In this document: positions 1 to 7,566 of the stretch, piece after piece
Layout of the letters: each line of letters opens with the position of its first letter
How positions within the stretch are numbered: the stretch's first letter is position 1
DNA from: a virus
DNA: 64,000 nt
Reading direction: 5' to 3' (one strand)
IMG/VR virus record: IMGVR_UViG_3300019458_000021
Coordinates: 173,380-237,379 of that record
Notes under the pieces: generated by a model
The model's database searches: none
What the model saw: only the letters and a program-made list of their open reading frames with translations
What the model was told of the DNA's origin: nothing
Position numbers and translations under genes: made by a program

Positions 1-423
1 AATCAAAGAATTGTTTGTTTTATGACTTCCAACCACACTCTTGTTACACGAAGAAACGGAAAAATAGCACTCCACTCGAATTCAAAGCATGCAATGCACT
101 TGGTTCGCTTGCTTCGCATGGGCGTGGAAGCTCTAACTGAAGGCAAGATCATCGTTCGTCGTCCAGACGCAAAAGAACTGTTGGAGATCAGAGCTGGTTC
201 GTGGACTTATGAGCAGGTGGTGGAGTACGCTGAAAAGATGGACGTCATGGTCCGTGAACAGCTATATCCAACAACCAGCTTGCCTAAGAAGCCGAACTAC
301 AAACTTGCGGCACAGTTGACGATTGAGGTTCAAGACATGATGTGGAACCGAACCATTCGCACAATGAGTGAAGAGGAGAAGTTTCTGATCGTTGGCAACC
401 AACAATACAGGATCACAGACTAA
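1..423 (+). CDS. Phage nucleotidyltransferase-like protein, C-terminal part (5'-truncated by window)
   Basis: The frame is open to the first base of the window (codons before the ATG at 22 read N-Q-R-I-V-C-F), so this is probably the C-terminal portion of a longer gene. The stretch KHAMHLVRLLRMG followed by ELLEIRAGSWTYEQV resembles the helical C-terminal region of phage-encoded polymerase-beta-superfamily nucleotidyltransferases (RlaP-like). The catalytic GS/DxD part would lie upstream and cannot be checked. It ends directly at the start codon of the next gene (TAA-ATG), which suggests co-transcription. Family assignment is by pattern only. Confidence 0.55.
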   Translation, partial: NQRIVCFMTSNHTLVTRRNGKIALHSNSKHAMHLVRLLRMGVEALTEGKIIVRRPDAKELLEIRAGSWTYEQVVEYAEKMDVMVREQLYPTTSLPKKPNYKLAAQLTIEVQDMMWNRTIRTMSEEEKFLIVGNQQYRITD

Positions 424-996
424 ATGATCGACGAAGAACTAGAAAAAGAAATCATACAGTTACTGCAGTTGTTTGAACAGCGAGAACAATTATTCACCGT
501 TGGCACAGGAAAAATCATCGAGAAACTCGGTCCAACTGTTCTCGCTGCACTTTACGAGTTCTTCAACGTCTCGTATGACGCAATTTCGTGGCTGTTGATC
601 GACGTCAATGACGGCACATTGATGATAGGTGCTGTTGTCTCGTATAAAAACACCGATTTGGTGCCGGAGGCAATCAATCGCTTGTCACCTATGACAGGTG
701 AAGTACCAGAAGAAGGAAACCTAACCGAGGTTCAACGTCTGATGCGAATTGGTATTCCCTTGGCAATGGTGTTCCAGCCAAAAGAAGAGATTGTTCGTTT
801 TCTCAACAGCCGCGTTGCTCAACAAGCAACGCCAGAGGCTCCAACTCCAACTGTGTTCGTCAACAAAGCAACGGGCGAAGTGCTTGAAGCGAAACAAAAA
901 CCCGAAGAAAGCGATTTCGACAACAGTAAGCTTTCACGTGAGCAACTCGCCTCGTTACTCCAATCTCAACATCTGATCAAGGGAACAAAACACTAA
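424..996 (+). CDS. Hypothetical protein (190 aa)
   Basis: Not recognised. It has an acidic, helical N-terminus (MIDEELEKEIIQLLQLFEQ), a hydrophobic middle around residues 50-75 (DAISWLLIDVNDGTLMIGAVV) and a charged, Pro-rich C-terminal tail. It abuts the upstream gene without a gap and overlaps the next gene's start by one base, so it belongs to the same operon that leads into uvsY/uvsW. No signal peptide or catalytic motif is evident. Confidence 0.7.
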   Translation: MIDEELEKEIIQLLQLFEQREQLFTVGTGKIIEKLGPTVLAALYEFFNVSYDAISWLLIDVNDGTLMIGAVVSYKNTDLVPEAINRLSPMTGEVPEEGNLTEVQRLMRIGIPLAMVFQPKEEIVRFLNSRVAQQATPEAPTPTVFVNKATGEVLEAKQKPEESDFDNSKLSREQLASLLQSQHLIKGTKH

Positions 997-1475
997 TGGC
1001 AGATCCAACAAACATATTCCAAAAACTCGAACCAAAAGACAGTATAGCGTTTCGCCTGCTTCTTGAACGACACGTGCAACTGGAAGAAGAGTACGACCTT
1101 GCTCGGCAGAGCTTAACATTCAAAGGTAAGACGCTAGCGCAGGCAAACAATGATCAAGCCGAATGGCCGATCTACGTTGACGAACGACTTTCCGAACTTA
1201 AAACAATCTGTAAACGACTAGAAACCGTTGTGGATATGGTTCGGGGAAACATTGTTCGGCAGCTCAAGGGTGGCAGTGGGCTTGATTTAGGTCGCGACCT
1301 CACTCGCTACGTTGACCGTGACGACAAGTTCCTTGATGCTCAGGAACGATTCCTGATGTTTGACGAACTCCGTGAAAAGTATGCAGCACTTTCCGAAGCA
1401 TGGACCACAAGGGGGTATGCTTTGAAGAACAGAGTGGACATGTTGGTACATCAGGTAAAAGACAACCTGTTATAA
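996..1475 (+). CDS. uvsY: UvsY-like recombination mediator (tentative)
   Basis: This is a 159-residue, mostly helical protein immediately upstream of uvsW, the T4 neighbourhood of UvsY. T4 UvsY (137 aa) ends in a pattern of long helix plus 'K-S-R-x-F-A-I-K-H' before the C-terminus. Here residues 135-155 read ALSEAWTTRGYALKNRVDML, which is similar in spacing and character. UvsY loads the UvsX recombinase on ssDNA coated with gp32. The call depends on synteny and a weak C-terminal resemblance. It could instead be an unrelated helical protein. Confidence 0.5.
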   Translation: MADPTNIFQKLEPKDSIAFRLLLERHVQLEEEYDLARQSLTFKGKTLAQANNDQAEWPIYVDERLSELKTICKRLETVVDMVRGNIVRQLKGGSGLDLGRDLTRYVDRDDKFLDAQERFLMFDELREKYAALSEAWTTRGYALKNRVDMLVHQVKDNLL

Positions 1476-1477
1476 AC

Positions 1478-2995
1478 ATGCAAATACGAATAAGGATACT
1501 GAATGAAGTATACGTTGTTGTTCTGGATCTTCTACCAGAGCACGTCGATTACTTCTACGAAAAATACGCTGTTCATGCGCCGAACTACTTCTTCAATCCG
1601 CGCTACAAACTAGGCCAGTGGGACGGTAAGATTCGCTTCTTTCACAAGACGGGCAAGACATACTTGTACCTGTTGGAAGACCTCTTGCCGCGTATCGTCA
1701 ATCTTGGCTACAAGGTCGTCTTAGAAGACCTGCGTGACAACGTTCTGGTTGCAGCCGACGAAATCGATGCTGACTTGTTTAACGCCGTAAAGCATCCTGA
1801 CACAGGTGAAGCTACGGTACTTCGCGAACATCAGGTTGCAGCTGTAAATTCACTTATCCGAGAAGGTTTTGGTACAGTGATAGCATCAACCGGATCTGGC
1901 AAAACTCTAATGTGTGCTGCGTTGTGTTATCAGTATGATAAGTTTGGATTGAAGTCGTTAACAATCGTTCCAAACAAGGACTTGATTCGTCAAACACGCC
2001 AAACATACATTCATTACGGACTCGACACAGGCGAATATAGCGGCGAACGAAAGACACTTGGACATCAACACGTTGTTTCAACGTGGCAAGCACTTAAGAA
2101 TGCACCGGAAGTGATCACGATGTTCAACATTGTCATCGTCGATGAGGCGCATGGTTTGAAAGGCAATGTCCTGTCAACAATCCTGACCGACCATGCTGCA
2201 AAGGTCCCGTATCGCTTTGGTTTCACTGGTACGCTGCCAAAGGACAAATCTGATGCTTGGGCTGTTCATGTGGCCGTTGGTCCAGTCCGCTACCAAGTTC
2301 CAGCTTTTGAACTGATCGAGAAGGGACTTCTTGCCAAGATCAATATTGATGTGGTCCAACTGACTGAAGATCTGACTGAAGAGTACGACCAATTCATTGC
2401 CGACACACCAAACATTCCCAATAATGAGCAGCCGACGTATGCAGAGTTCAAAGAAGGCTACTTTCCAGACTTTACAGCTGAGAAGTCATACTTGCAACAC
2501 AAGGAAGACCGGATCACATATCTTGCGCAGTATATTGAAGCAAAGCGGGATGCAAAAAGGGGAAACGTTCTCTGTCTCATAGACAACATTGCATTTGGTC
2601 GAAAACTCGCTGCAGAAATCAATGGAGCTATTTTCGTCAATGGTAAGGATGTTAGATCAACGAAGGAACGAAAACAGATCTATGACTTGTTTGCTTCTCA
2701 CGACGATCTTGTCGTGATTGCTACGGTCCACATTGCAGGAACTGGCATTGACATTCACCGCATCTTCAACCTAATGTTAATCGATATTGGAAAATCATTC
2801 ATTCGAGTGATCCAAGCAATTGGTCGAGGACTGCGCATGGCAGAAGACAAGGATAGCGTTCACATCTCTGATTTGACGAGCGATTTAAAGTACAGTCGCA
2901 AACATATGCGAGAGCGAATAAAGTTCTACAAAGAAGCTCAATACCCTCATAAGCTACACAAAATCAACTACTCGAAGCTTGTCCTCGAGGACTAA
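1478..2995 (+). CDS. uvsW: UvsW-type SF2 DNA/RNA helicase
   Basis: This 505-residue protein has an N-terminal domain typical of T4 UvsW (FNPRYKLGQWDGKIR, residues 42-56) followed by two RecA-like domains. Visible motifs are Walker A ASTGSGKT, DEAH (VIVDEAHG), motif III-like FTGTL, and motif VI QAIGRGLR near residue 450. UvsW unwinds branched DNA and R-loops and helps switch replication from origin to recombination mode. A longer frame extends to 1400, but it overlaps uvsY. The ATG at 1478, three bases after the uvsY stop, begins the conserved N-terminal strand (MQIRIRIL) and is preferred. Confidence 0.93.
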   Translation: MQIRIRILNEVYVVVLDLLPEHVDYFYEKYAVHAPNYFFNPRYKLGQWDGKIRFFHKTGKTYLYLLEDLLPRIVNLGYKVVLEDLRDNVLVAADEIDADLFNAVKHPDTGEATVLREHQVAAVNSLIREGFGTVIASTGSGKTLMCAALCYQYDKFGLKSLTIVPNKDLIRQTRQTYIHYGLDTGEYSGERKTLGHQHVVSTWQALKNAPEVITMFNIVIVDEAHGLKGNVLSTILTDHAAKVPYRFGFTGTLPKDKSDAWAVHVAVGPVRYQVPAFELIEKGLLAKINIDVVQLTEDLTEEYDQFIADTPNIPNNEQPTYAEFKEGYFPDFTAEKSYLQHKEDRITYLAQYIEAKRDAKRGNVLCLIDNIAFGRKLAAEINGAIFVNGKDVRSTKERKQIYDLFASHDDLVVIATVHIAGTGIDIHRIFNLMLIDIGKSFIRVIQAIGRGLRMAEDKDSVHISDLTSDLKYSRKHMRERIKFYKEAQYPHKLHKINYSKLVLED

Positions 2996-3007
2996 CGTCG
3001 CTATAAT
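2979..3007 (+). promoter_or_regulatory. Sigma70-like promoter, -10 only 6 bases before an ATG
   Basis: TTGTCC (2979-2984), 17 bases, then TATAAT (3002-3007). The following ORF starts at 3014, so the expected transcription start falls on or next to the A of its ATG, and no Shine-Dalgarno can be present on that transcript. This looks like an early/host-polymerase promoter giving a leaderless mRNA. Confidence 0.6.
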
Positions 3008-3013
3008 AGAACG

Positions 3014-3505
3014 ATGCTGATTTTTGACACTGAAAACAAGCCTGTCCTTTTAGACAGCATTTACACCCCGACGTTGACTGATCATATGTGGGTTCTTGAT
3101 TTGAACCTCATGGACTTTACAATGTCTCCCTTGCTTGTCCTTGAGGAGATTGTGTGTCCGGTAATTGTTGTCGCGGTTAGAGGCTTCGAGTTTCCTCTGC
3201 CAGCAAATTGGAACATTCTCGTGTACGACACAGACACATCACAGCTTGATGTGATTGAGGTTGCAGAGGCTGCTGGACGTGAGTTCACTGCACTGGTGTA
3301 TGGACCGAACAAGGCGAATTTCGGTGCGGGAATTGTCTCAGTGACAAACTACTTCGCTGAGTTCCGTATTGTTGCCCCCTCATTAAACAAACATCAAATG
3401 TTGTGTCATCCAATTGGACCAGACGAATGGGTAACGGTCTCTCCATCTGACGGGTACAACAAGTATTTGAAGGGTCGGATCGTTGGTGACCTAATAGGAT
3501 ATTGA
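3014..3505 (+). CDS. Hypothetical protein (163 aa), probably leaderless
   Basis: Not recognised. The first 60 residues alternate beta-type hydrophobic stretches (VLLDSIYTPTL, MWVLDLNLM). The C-terminus is basic (YLKGRIVGDLIGY). There is no signal peptide. Translation from 3014 has no Shine-Dalgarno and sits 6 bases after a TATAAT box, so it would be a leaderless message. The next in-frame ATG is too far in to keep the fold. The last 23 bases of the gene are repeated upstream of the following gene. Confidence 0.65.
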   Translation: MLIFDTENKPVLLDSIYTPTLTDHMWVLDLNLMDFTMSPLLVLEEIVCPVIVVAVRGFEFPLPANWNILVYDTDTSQLDVIEVAEAAGREFTALVYGPNKANFGAGIVSVTNYFAEFRIVAPSLNKHQMLCHPIGPDEWVTVSPSDGYNKYLKGRIVGDLIGY

Positions 3506-3575
3506 ACAATTTGAGTGGTATATCTGTCAAAAATTGTTGTAAATAACAGCTTAGGTGAACTAATAGGATATGAAC
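3485..3575 (+). repeat. Near-identical 22-23 bp direct repeat at gene junction
   Basis: Copy A at 3485-3507 forms the C-terminal codons and stop of the upstream gene. Copy B at 3554-3575 lies before the next start codon. They differ by one substitution and one deleted base. Copy B supplies the AGG ribosome-binding site of the downstream gene, so the duplication appears to have created or moved a translation signal. Confidence 0.8.
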
Positions 3576-3971
3576 ATGGCAGAGAAAAAAGAAAAGAAAC
3601 TCACAGTCAAAGAGTTCAAATACTGGCTTGAAGGTGTCGAAGAAATGCAAGATGAAGGCTGGTATCCCGATCCGCGCCAATGGAAACGCATTCGCGAAAA
3701 GATAGGACTGCTTGACGAGGCCGCCTCAATGATGACTGAAGTTCAGGCTGCTGGACTTACGTCAATTGCCCCTGGTATAATGGCATTTCCTCCAAATGTG
3801 AATCCAAACAATCCGTTGGAACGAATGAACATTGATCCAGCTAACTTTCCACAACCGACTGCTCGTCCACCAGGCAATGGCCCGTTCTTAAACGATGACA
3901 CATCCAAACCAGCCAAGACCCCAAACATCGACACCGGACCGGGTAAGCCTTACGCAAGCTCATTTACATAG
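3576..3971 (+). CDS. Small phage protein with basic helical N-terminus (131 aa)
   Basis: The N-terminal ~45 residues form an amphipathic helical block (LTVKEFKYWLEGVEEMQ ... PRQWKRIREKIGLL). The rest is Pro/Asn-rich and probably disordered, ending TGPGKPYASS. I do not know a function for it. An ATG at 3570 is in frame, but AGG at 3565-3567 is better spaced for the ATG at 3576. Its 3' end overlaps the DnaE-like gene that follows in a different frame. Confidence 0.75.
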   Translation: MAEKKEKKLTVKEFKYWLEGVEEMQDEGWYPDPRQWKRIREKIGLLDEAASMMTEVQAAGLTSIAPGIMAFPPNVNPNNPLERMNIDPANFPQPTARPPGNGPFLNDDTSKPAKTPNIDTGPGKPYASSFT

Positions 3972-4494
3972 TACAACGCTGAAAGACCGCACCCTTTGGT
4001 TTGATGGTGATTCGTCGTTCAACTCAGATACGTTGTACGACGCCGTTCAGAAGTATGACGTAAAGTTTGTCGATTGGATCTCACCTCTCGTTGCCCAATA
4101 CAATCGTCAAGTTCAGACCGATCAAGAACTCACTGTCAAAACACGATGCAAGCCTTTAACGTTTGACTGGACGATTCCTGAGAAGTACGCTAAACTTGAC
4201 ATTGTGCAGCATATCGCCGACAAGCATTGGGCTGTCTTGCGGACGTGCCCGGAACAGGAGTGGGAAGATCGCGAACTTCGCCTCGTTTCAGAGCTACGGA
4301 ACTATCAGAAGCGGAATTTGTACGGCGTTTTACGCGTAATCATTTTCGTCATAAATACCTTAACCGACAATGATATAGTGTGGGGTGTCGGCCGTGGCAG
4401 CAGCGTGTCGTCTTATGTCTTGTATGTGATAGGTGTTCACGACGTGGATAGCTTTGCATATGATCTCGACGTCGACGACTTCCTGCACGATTAG
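3895..4494 (+). CDS. DnaE-like (C-family polymerase) N-terminal palm fragment
   Basis: The last ~55 residues carry the DnaE/PolC palm signature: WGVGRGSSVSSYVLY, then the I-x-x-x-D-V-D-x-x-x-Y-D element, ending VDDFLHD. In bacterial DnaE this stretch reads G-P-G-R-G-S-[AG]-[AG]-S-L-V-A-Y ... F-E-R-F-L-N and is followed at once by M-P-D-x-D-[IV]-D-F with two catalytic Asp. Here the protein stops exactly before that motif, which opens the protein at 35082. No PHP, exonuclease or finger domain is present. The start is uncertain: the ATG at 3895 overlaps the previous gene by 77 bases and has no clear SD, and no other ATG/GTG/TTG lies before the conserved part. Confidence 0.8.
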   Translation: MTHPNQPRPQTSTPDRVSLTQAHLHSTTLKDRTLWFDGDSSFNSDTLYDAVQKYDVKFVDWISPLVAQYNRQVQTDQELTVKTRCKPLTFDWTIPEKYAKLDIVQHIADKHWAVLRTCPEQEWEDRELRLVSELRNYQKRNLYGVLRVIIFVINTLTDNDIVWGVGRGSSVSSYVLYVIGVHDVDSFAYDLDVDDFLHD

Positions 4495-4503
4495 GAGAGG
4501 GTT

Positions 4504-4764
4504 ATGCGAAAAGGAGTGCGTAGTGCGCGCGGCGTTGAAGTCAACTTCGACCTGCTCAAAATCAAACAACAGATTGCTTCTGCTCCGAAAACAACGGAAG
4601 TGAAAGCGCGCGAGAGCTTTATTGATCAGAAGTTCAAGCGCCGGCTTAAGAGGGTACAGGCACAAGTGACGGATAATACAATTCCGCCACCAGGACCACA
4701 AGTATTTCCTGAAGTCGTCGTCGAGAAAAAGTTACCGGAGTCAGACGAACCAAAAGAACAATAA
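4504..4764 (+). CDS. Small basic hypothetical protein (86 aa)
   Basis: Not recognised. It is Lys/Arg-rich over residues 1-60 (RKGVRSARGV, KFKRRLKRVQAQ) with an acidic Pro-containing tail. It starts 9 bases after the DnaE-fragment stop with a GGAGAGGG Shine-Dalgarno. There are no Cys pairs and no membrane segment. Confidence 0.7.
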   Translation: MRKGVRSARGVEVNFDLLKIKQQIASAPKTTEVKARESFIDQKFKRRLKRVQAQVTDNTIPPPGPQVFPEVVVEKKLPESDEPKEQ

Positions 4765-4779
4765 TACGGAGTGCATATT

Positions 4780-5373
4780 ATGAAACTTAGACCCATACAA
4801 AACCATATCATCTTTCGCTTTCTTGAAACCGTTGATTCAAAAGGATATTTCACTAAAAAGCTCGACTGGGGATTTGAAGTACAAGGACATGCTGACGATA
4901 GTGCAAAATCTCCTCGTTGGGTGAAAGTCCTTGATGTAGGACCAGATTGTAAAGGCGTAAAGCCAGGTGATGATATTCTTGTTAAGCCATTGATGTGGTC
5001 GTTGCGATTCAAGGTCGACGGCGAACAACTATGGCGAACCGATGAAAGCAAGATCATTGCCGCAGATACGATAACAACGGACGAAGCAGGAAACATCAAA
5101 CACGACTTTCGTGCTTTCGGTAAGAGTGTAATTTTCCATCGCATGGACGTTCAGAAAAACGTCACCGAATCTGGTCTCCATGTCGAAGGCAAAATAAACG
5201 ATGATACGGCATACGGACAAGTTGTTGACCTTGGCCCGGATGCGGTTTCCGAGCTCAAAAACGCAAAAGTATACTTCCTGGACCAGAACTTCTTTGGTTA
5301 CTTCGAGTACAGAGGCGTTAAGTTCTGCTATATCGAAGAAAACGAGATTCTGGCATACGAACCTAAGGAGTAA
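4780..5373 (+). CDS. Tandem GroES-like (Cpn10) co-chaperonin
   Basis: This 197-residue protein consists of two successive GroES-like domains. Domain 1 (about 1-92) opens LRPIQNHIIFRFLE and has the beta-turn order KVLDVGPD ... GVKPGDDILV ... VDGEQ ... DESKIIA. Domain 2 (about 105-195) opens FGKSVIFHRMDV and has GQVVDLGPD ... YRGVKFCYIEENEILAY. GroES and T4 gp31 are single-domain rings of seven. A double-domain Cpn10 is known from plastid Cpn20. A phage GroES-like protein would cap host GroEL and fold the major capsid protein. A GTG at 4771 is in frame, but GGAG at 4768-4771 fits only the ATG at 4780. Confidence 0.7.
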   Translation: MKLRPIQNHIIFRFLETVDSKGYFTKKLDWGFEVQGHADDSAKSPRWVKVLDVGPDCKGVKPGDDILVKPLMWSLRFKVDGEQLWRTDESKIIAADTITTDEAGNIKHDFRAFGKSVIFHRMDVQKNVTESGLHVEGKINDDTAYGQVVDLGPDAVSELKNAKVYFLDQNFFGYFEYRGVKFCYIEENEILAYEPKE

Positions 5374-5375
5374 CA

Positions 5376-6584
5376 ATGCTGTTCATTGCCATGTTGATTG
5401 CTACAACAATAGCAATCGCAGGATCTGCTGCTTACTTTAGCGTGTATGGTCTTGCGTATACGTTCAGTGGGATGTTCTGGTATGTTGTTGTTATGGGAGC
5501 ATCTCTTGAAGCTGGTAAACTGATGTCCGCTTCGTATCTTTACCGATACTGGTCAAAGATGGGTGGGTGGACGTGGCTTCGATACTACATGATTGCTGGT
5601 ATTCTGGCGTTGATGTTTCTGACGTCTGCTGGCATTTTCGGCTTCTTGTCATCTGGTTATCAGGCAGATGTCCTTCCGTTGAAACAGAAAGAAGCACAAG
5701 TCAAGCTTCTTGAGGACGAAAAGGTCCGTAAGCTTGCTCGGAAACAACAAATAGACGACCTGATCGCCCGATCTCCAATAGTGCAAAATCTTGAGCGTAA
5801 CGGCGAGATCGACCGTCGCGCAATGCTTGTGTTGCGCGAAAGCACACGCGCACGAGACAGTTTGACCCGACAGTATAAGGCAGAACAGACCGAAGTCACG
5901 AAGCGACTGAATGAACTCGACAAAGAGATCCTTGCGCTTCAACAAGAAATCATCAAGACAGAAGCACATATTGGTCCGATTACCTACATCGCGAAGGCGT
6001 TTGGTTATGAAACGGATCAAGCAACAAAGTACCTGATCTTCATAATCATCTTTGCGTTCGACCCAATGGCAATCGCTTTGACGCTCGGCGTGAACATCGC
6101 TTTGCGAGTCCGTAATAACGAACGGCGACCAATGCCAGAGATCAAACCTCGCGAATCGATGCTGCCTGAACCAAAACACACACCACCAATGCCAGAGATC
6201 AAACAGCATCCAAAGCAGGAGATTGACCCTCGTGAATTCATTGGAGAACTGTTGCCCGAACCAAAACACACACCACCAATGCCAGAGATCGAACAGCCTC
6301 ACGCTGTTCGAGCAGAAATTCTTCCGGTAAAGATTCCAATTTCAGAGCCTGTTGTTGAGAAAAAACCTGAACAGCCTGTTGAAAAACGCATTCGTCCACG
6401 ATACATTGACGAACTGGCCGCAAGTAGTGGTGCGATCAACCCCGATGCGCTATACGAATTGATCAGCTACTATCGTGAACTAAAGGCGAAGCCTCATCCT
6501 TTAACGGGTCAAGACCTTGTTGACAAGCACGCAATCGAGAACATTCTTCGTAGTCATGGATTGATGTTATACTTCAACGAGTAG
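5376..6584 (+). CDS. Membrane protein with coiled coil and Pro-rich repeats (402 aa)
   Basis: There are three hydrophobic segments near the N-terminus: about residues 1-24 (MLFIAMLIATTIAIAG), 25-45 (LAYTFSGMFWYVVVMG) and 68-92 (YYMIAGILALMFLTSAGIFGF). A long charged coiled coil follows (about 100-195), then a further membrane stretch (about 218-245, YLIFIIIFAFDPMAIALTLG). A Pro-rich cytoplasmic-type tail has PPMPEI repeats. Such proteins recur in large phages but I know no proven function; envelope remodelling or superinfection immunity are guesses. It follows the GroES-like gene by 2 bases, with GGAG before its ATG. Confidence 0.8.
   Translation: MLFIAMLIATTIAIAGSAAYFSVYGLAYTFSGMFWYVVVMGASLEAGKLMSASYLYRYWSKMGGWTWLRYYMIAGILALMFLTSAGIFGFLSSGYQADVLPLKQKEAQVKLLEDEKVRKLARKQQIDDLIARSPIVQNLERNGEIDRRAMLVLRESTRARDSLTRQYKAEQTEVTKRLNELDKEILALQQEIIKTEAHIGPITYIAKAFGYETDQATKYLIFIIIFAFDPMAIALTLGVNIALRVRNNERRPMPEIKPRESMLPEPKHTPPMPEIKQHPKQEIDPREFIGELLPEPKHTPPMPEIEQPHAVRAEILPVKIPISEPVVEKKPEQPVEKRIRPRYIDELAASSGAINPDALYELISYYRELKAKPHPLTGQDLVDKHAIENILRSHGLMLYFNE
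6168..6290 (+). repeat. Two 33 bp direct repeats coding for PPMPEI motif
   Basis: Copies at 6168-6200 and 6258-6290 are spaced exactly 90 bp (30 codons), so the protein repeat stays in frame. A partial third copy of the last part lies at 6128-6143. They encode E-P-K-H-T-P-P-M-P-E-I in the tail of the membrane protein. Confidence 0.85.
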
Positions 6585-6612
6585 TTGATTTGTTCCTTGT
6601 AGTCGGTATAAT
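6585..6612 (+). promoter_or_regulatory. Sigma70-like promoter for clamp-loader operon
   Basis: TTGATT (6585-6590), 16 bases, TATAAT (6607-6612). The predicted start is near 6619, leaving an 18-base leader with AAGGAG before the ATG at 6637. It would drive the gp44-to-gp62 gene run. Confidence 0.65.
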
Positions 6613-6636
6613 AGTACGATACCAAGGAGCATCCTA

Positions 6637-7566
6637 ATGCAAGATAAGCATAAGCTTTGGGTCGAAAAATACAGACCCTCTGCAATAGAAGACTACATTT
6701 TTCACGACGGACATCAACGGGCCTCATTCGAGGTGATGATTGCAAATAAAACGATCCCACACCTACTTTTGTCTGGTGTTCAAGGATCTGGTAAGACAAC
6801 AATCGCTCGAATCCTTATCAGTGCAATGGAACTTGACAACAGTGATGTGCTGAAGATCAACGCTTCACGAGAAAACACCGTTGAAGTGGTTCGTGAGAAG
6901 ATTCAAAGCTTCGTTTCCACGTTCGCAATGAGTGACTTCAAGGTTGTGTACCTCGAAGAAGCGGACTACATCACGTTGAACGGTCAAGCCGTAATGCGCA
7001 ATATCATGGAACAGTATTCGAATCACGTCCGGTTCCTACTAACTTGTAACTACGCCCATCGAATCATGCCCGCTATCGTGTCGCGATGCCAACACTTCCA
7101 TTTCAAAGCTCCGCCAAAAGCAGAAGTAGCAAGCTACTGCTATGAAATTCTTGGCCGGGAACGAATCAACTTCTCCGATGCGACGTTGATCAAATACATA
7201 ACGCACGGCTATCCGGACATTCGCAAGATCGTCAATTCGTTACAACAGAATTCGAGTACTGGTGAGCTTCTTGATCCAAAGCTAGAAGGCGCTGCCGGTG
7301 ATTGGAAGTTCCAACTGATCGACATGATTGAACAGAATAAGTGGAATGAAGCTAGGAAACTGGTGTGTGCGAGTGTTGATGGAGAAGAGTGGGTCGAATT
7401 GTACAGATTCCTCTACGAGAATCTACGTCGAGGCCTCAAGTTTCAAGACACTGCAAAGTGGGAGGAAGGAATTCTCACGATTGCAAAACATCTATACCAG
7501 CATGGTGTTGTTGCTGATCCCGAGATCAATGCAGCTGCCATGTTTATCAGCTTAGGACAACTATAA
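6637..7566 (+). CDS. 44: Sliding-clamp loader ATPase subunit (gp44-like)
   Basis: This is a 309-residue AAA+ clamp loader. It opens WVEKYRP, the RFC/gp44 signature. Walker A is GVQGSGKTT (47-55), the Walker B region is VVYLEEAD (near 106-113), and the SRC arginine-finger motif IVSRCQHF follows near 146. It loads the gp45 clamp on primer-template with the small subunit. As in T4, the partner gp62-like gene lies just downstream. It overlaps the following gene by one base. Confidence 0.93.
   Translation: MQDKHKLWVEKYRPSAIEDYIFHDGHQRASFEVMIANKTIPHLLLSGVQGSGKTTIARILISAMELDNSDVLKINASRENTVEVVREKIQSFVSTFAMSDFKVVYLEEADYITLNGQAVMRNIMEQYSNHVRFLLTCNYAHRIMPAIVSRCQHFHFKAPPKAEVASYCYEILGRERINFSDATLIKYITHGYPDIRKIVNSLQQNSSTGELLDPKLEGAAGDWKFQLIDMIEQNKWNEARKLVCASVDGEEWVELYRFLYENLRRGLKFQDTAKWEEGILTIAKHLYQHGVVADPEINAAAMFISLGQL

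Noticed and set aside
1400-1477. An upstream extension of the UvsW frame to an ATG at 1400
   Set aside because: It lies entirely within the UvsY-like gene. The conserved UvsW N-terminus starts at the ATG at 1478.
5649-6302. 217-codon minus-strand ORF opposite the membrane/coiled-coil gene
   Set aside because: Trp/Phe-rich translation of the antisense of Pro/Gln repeats, no SD, and it overlaps a clear gene.
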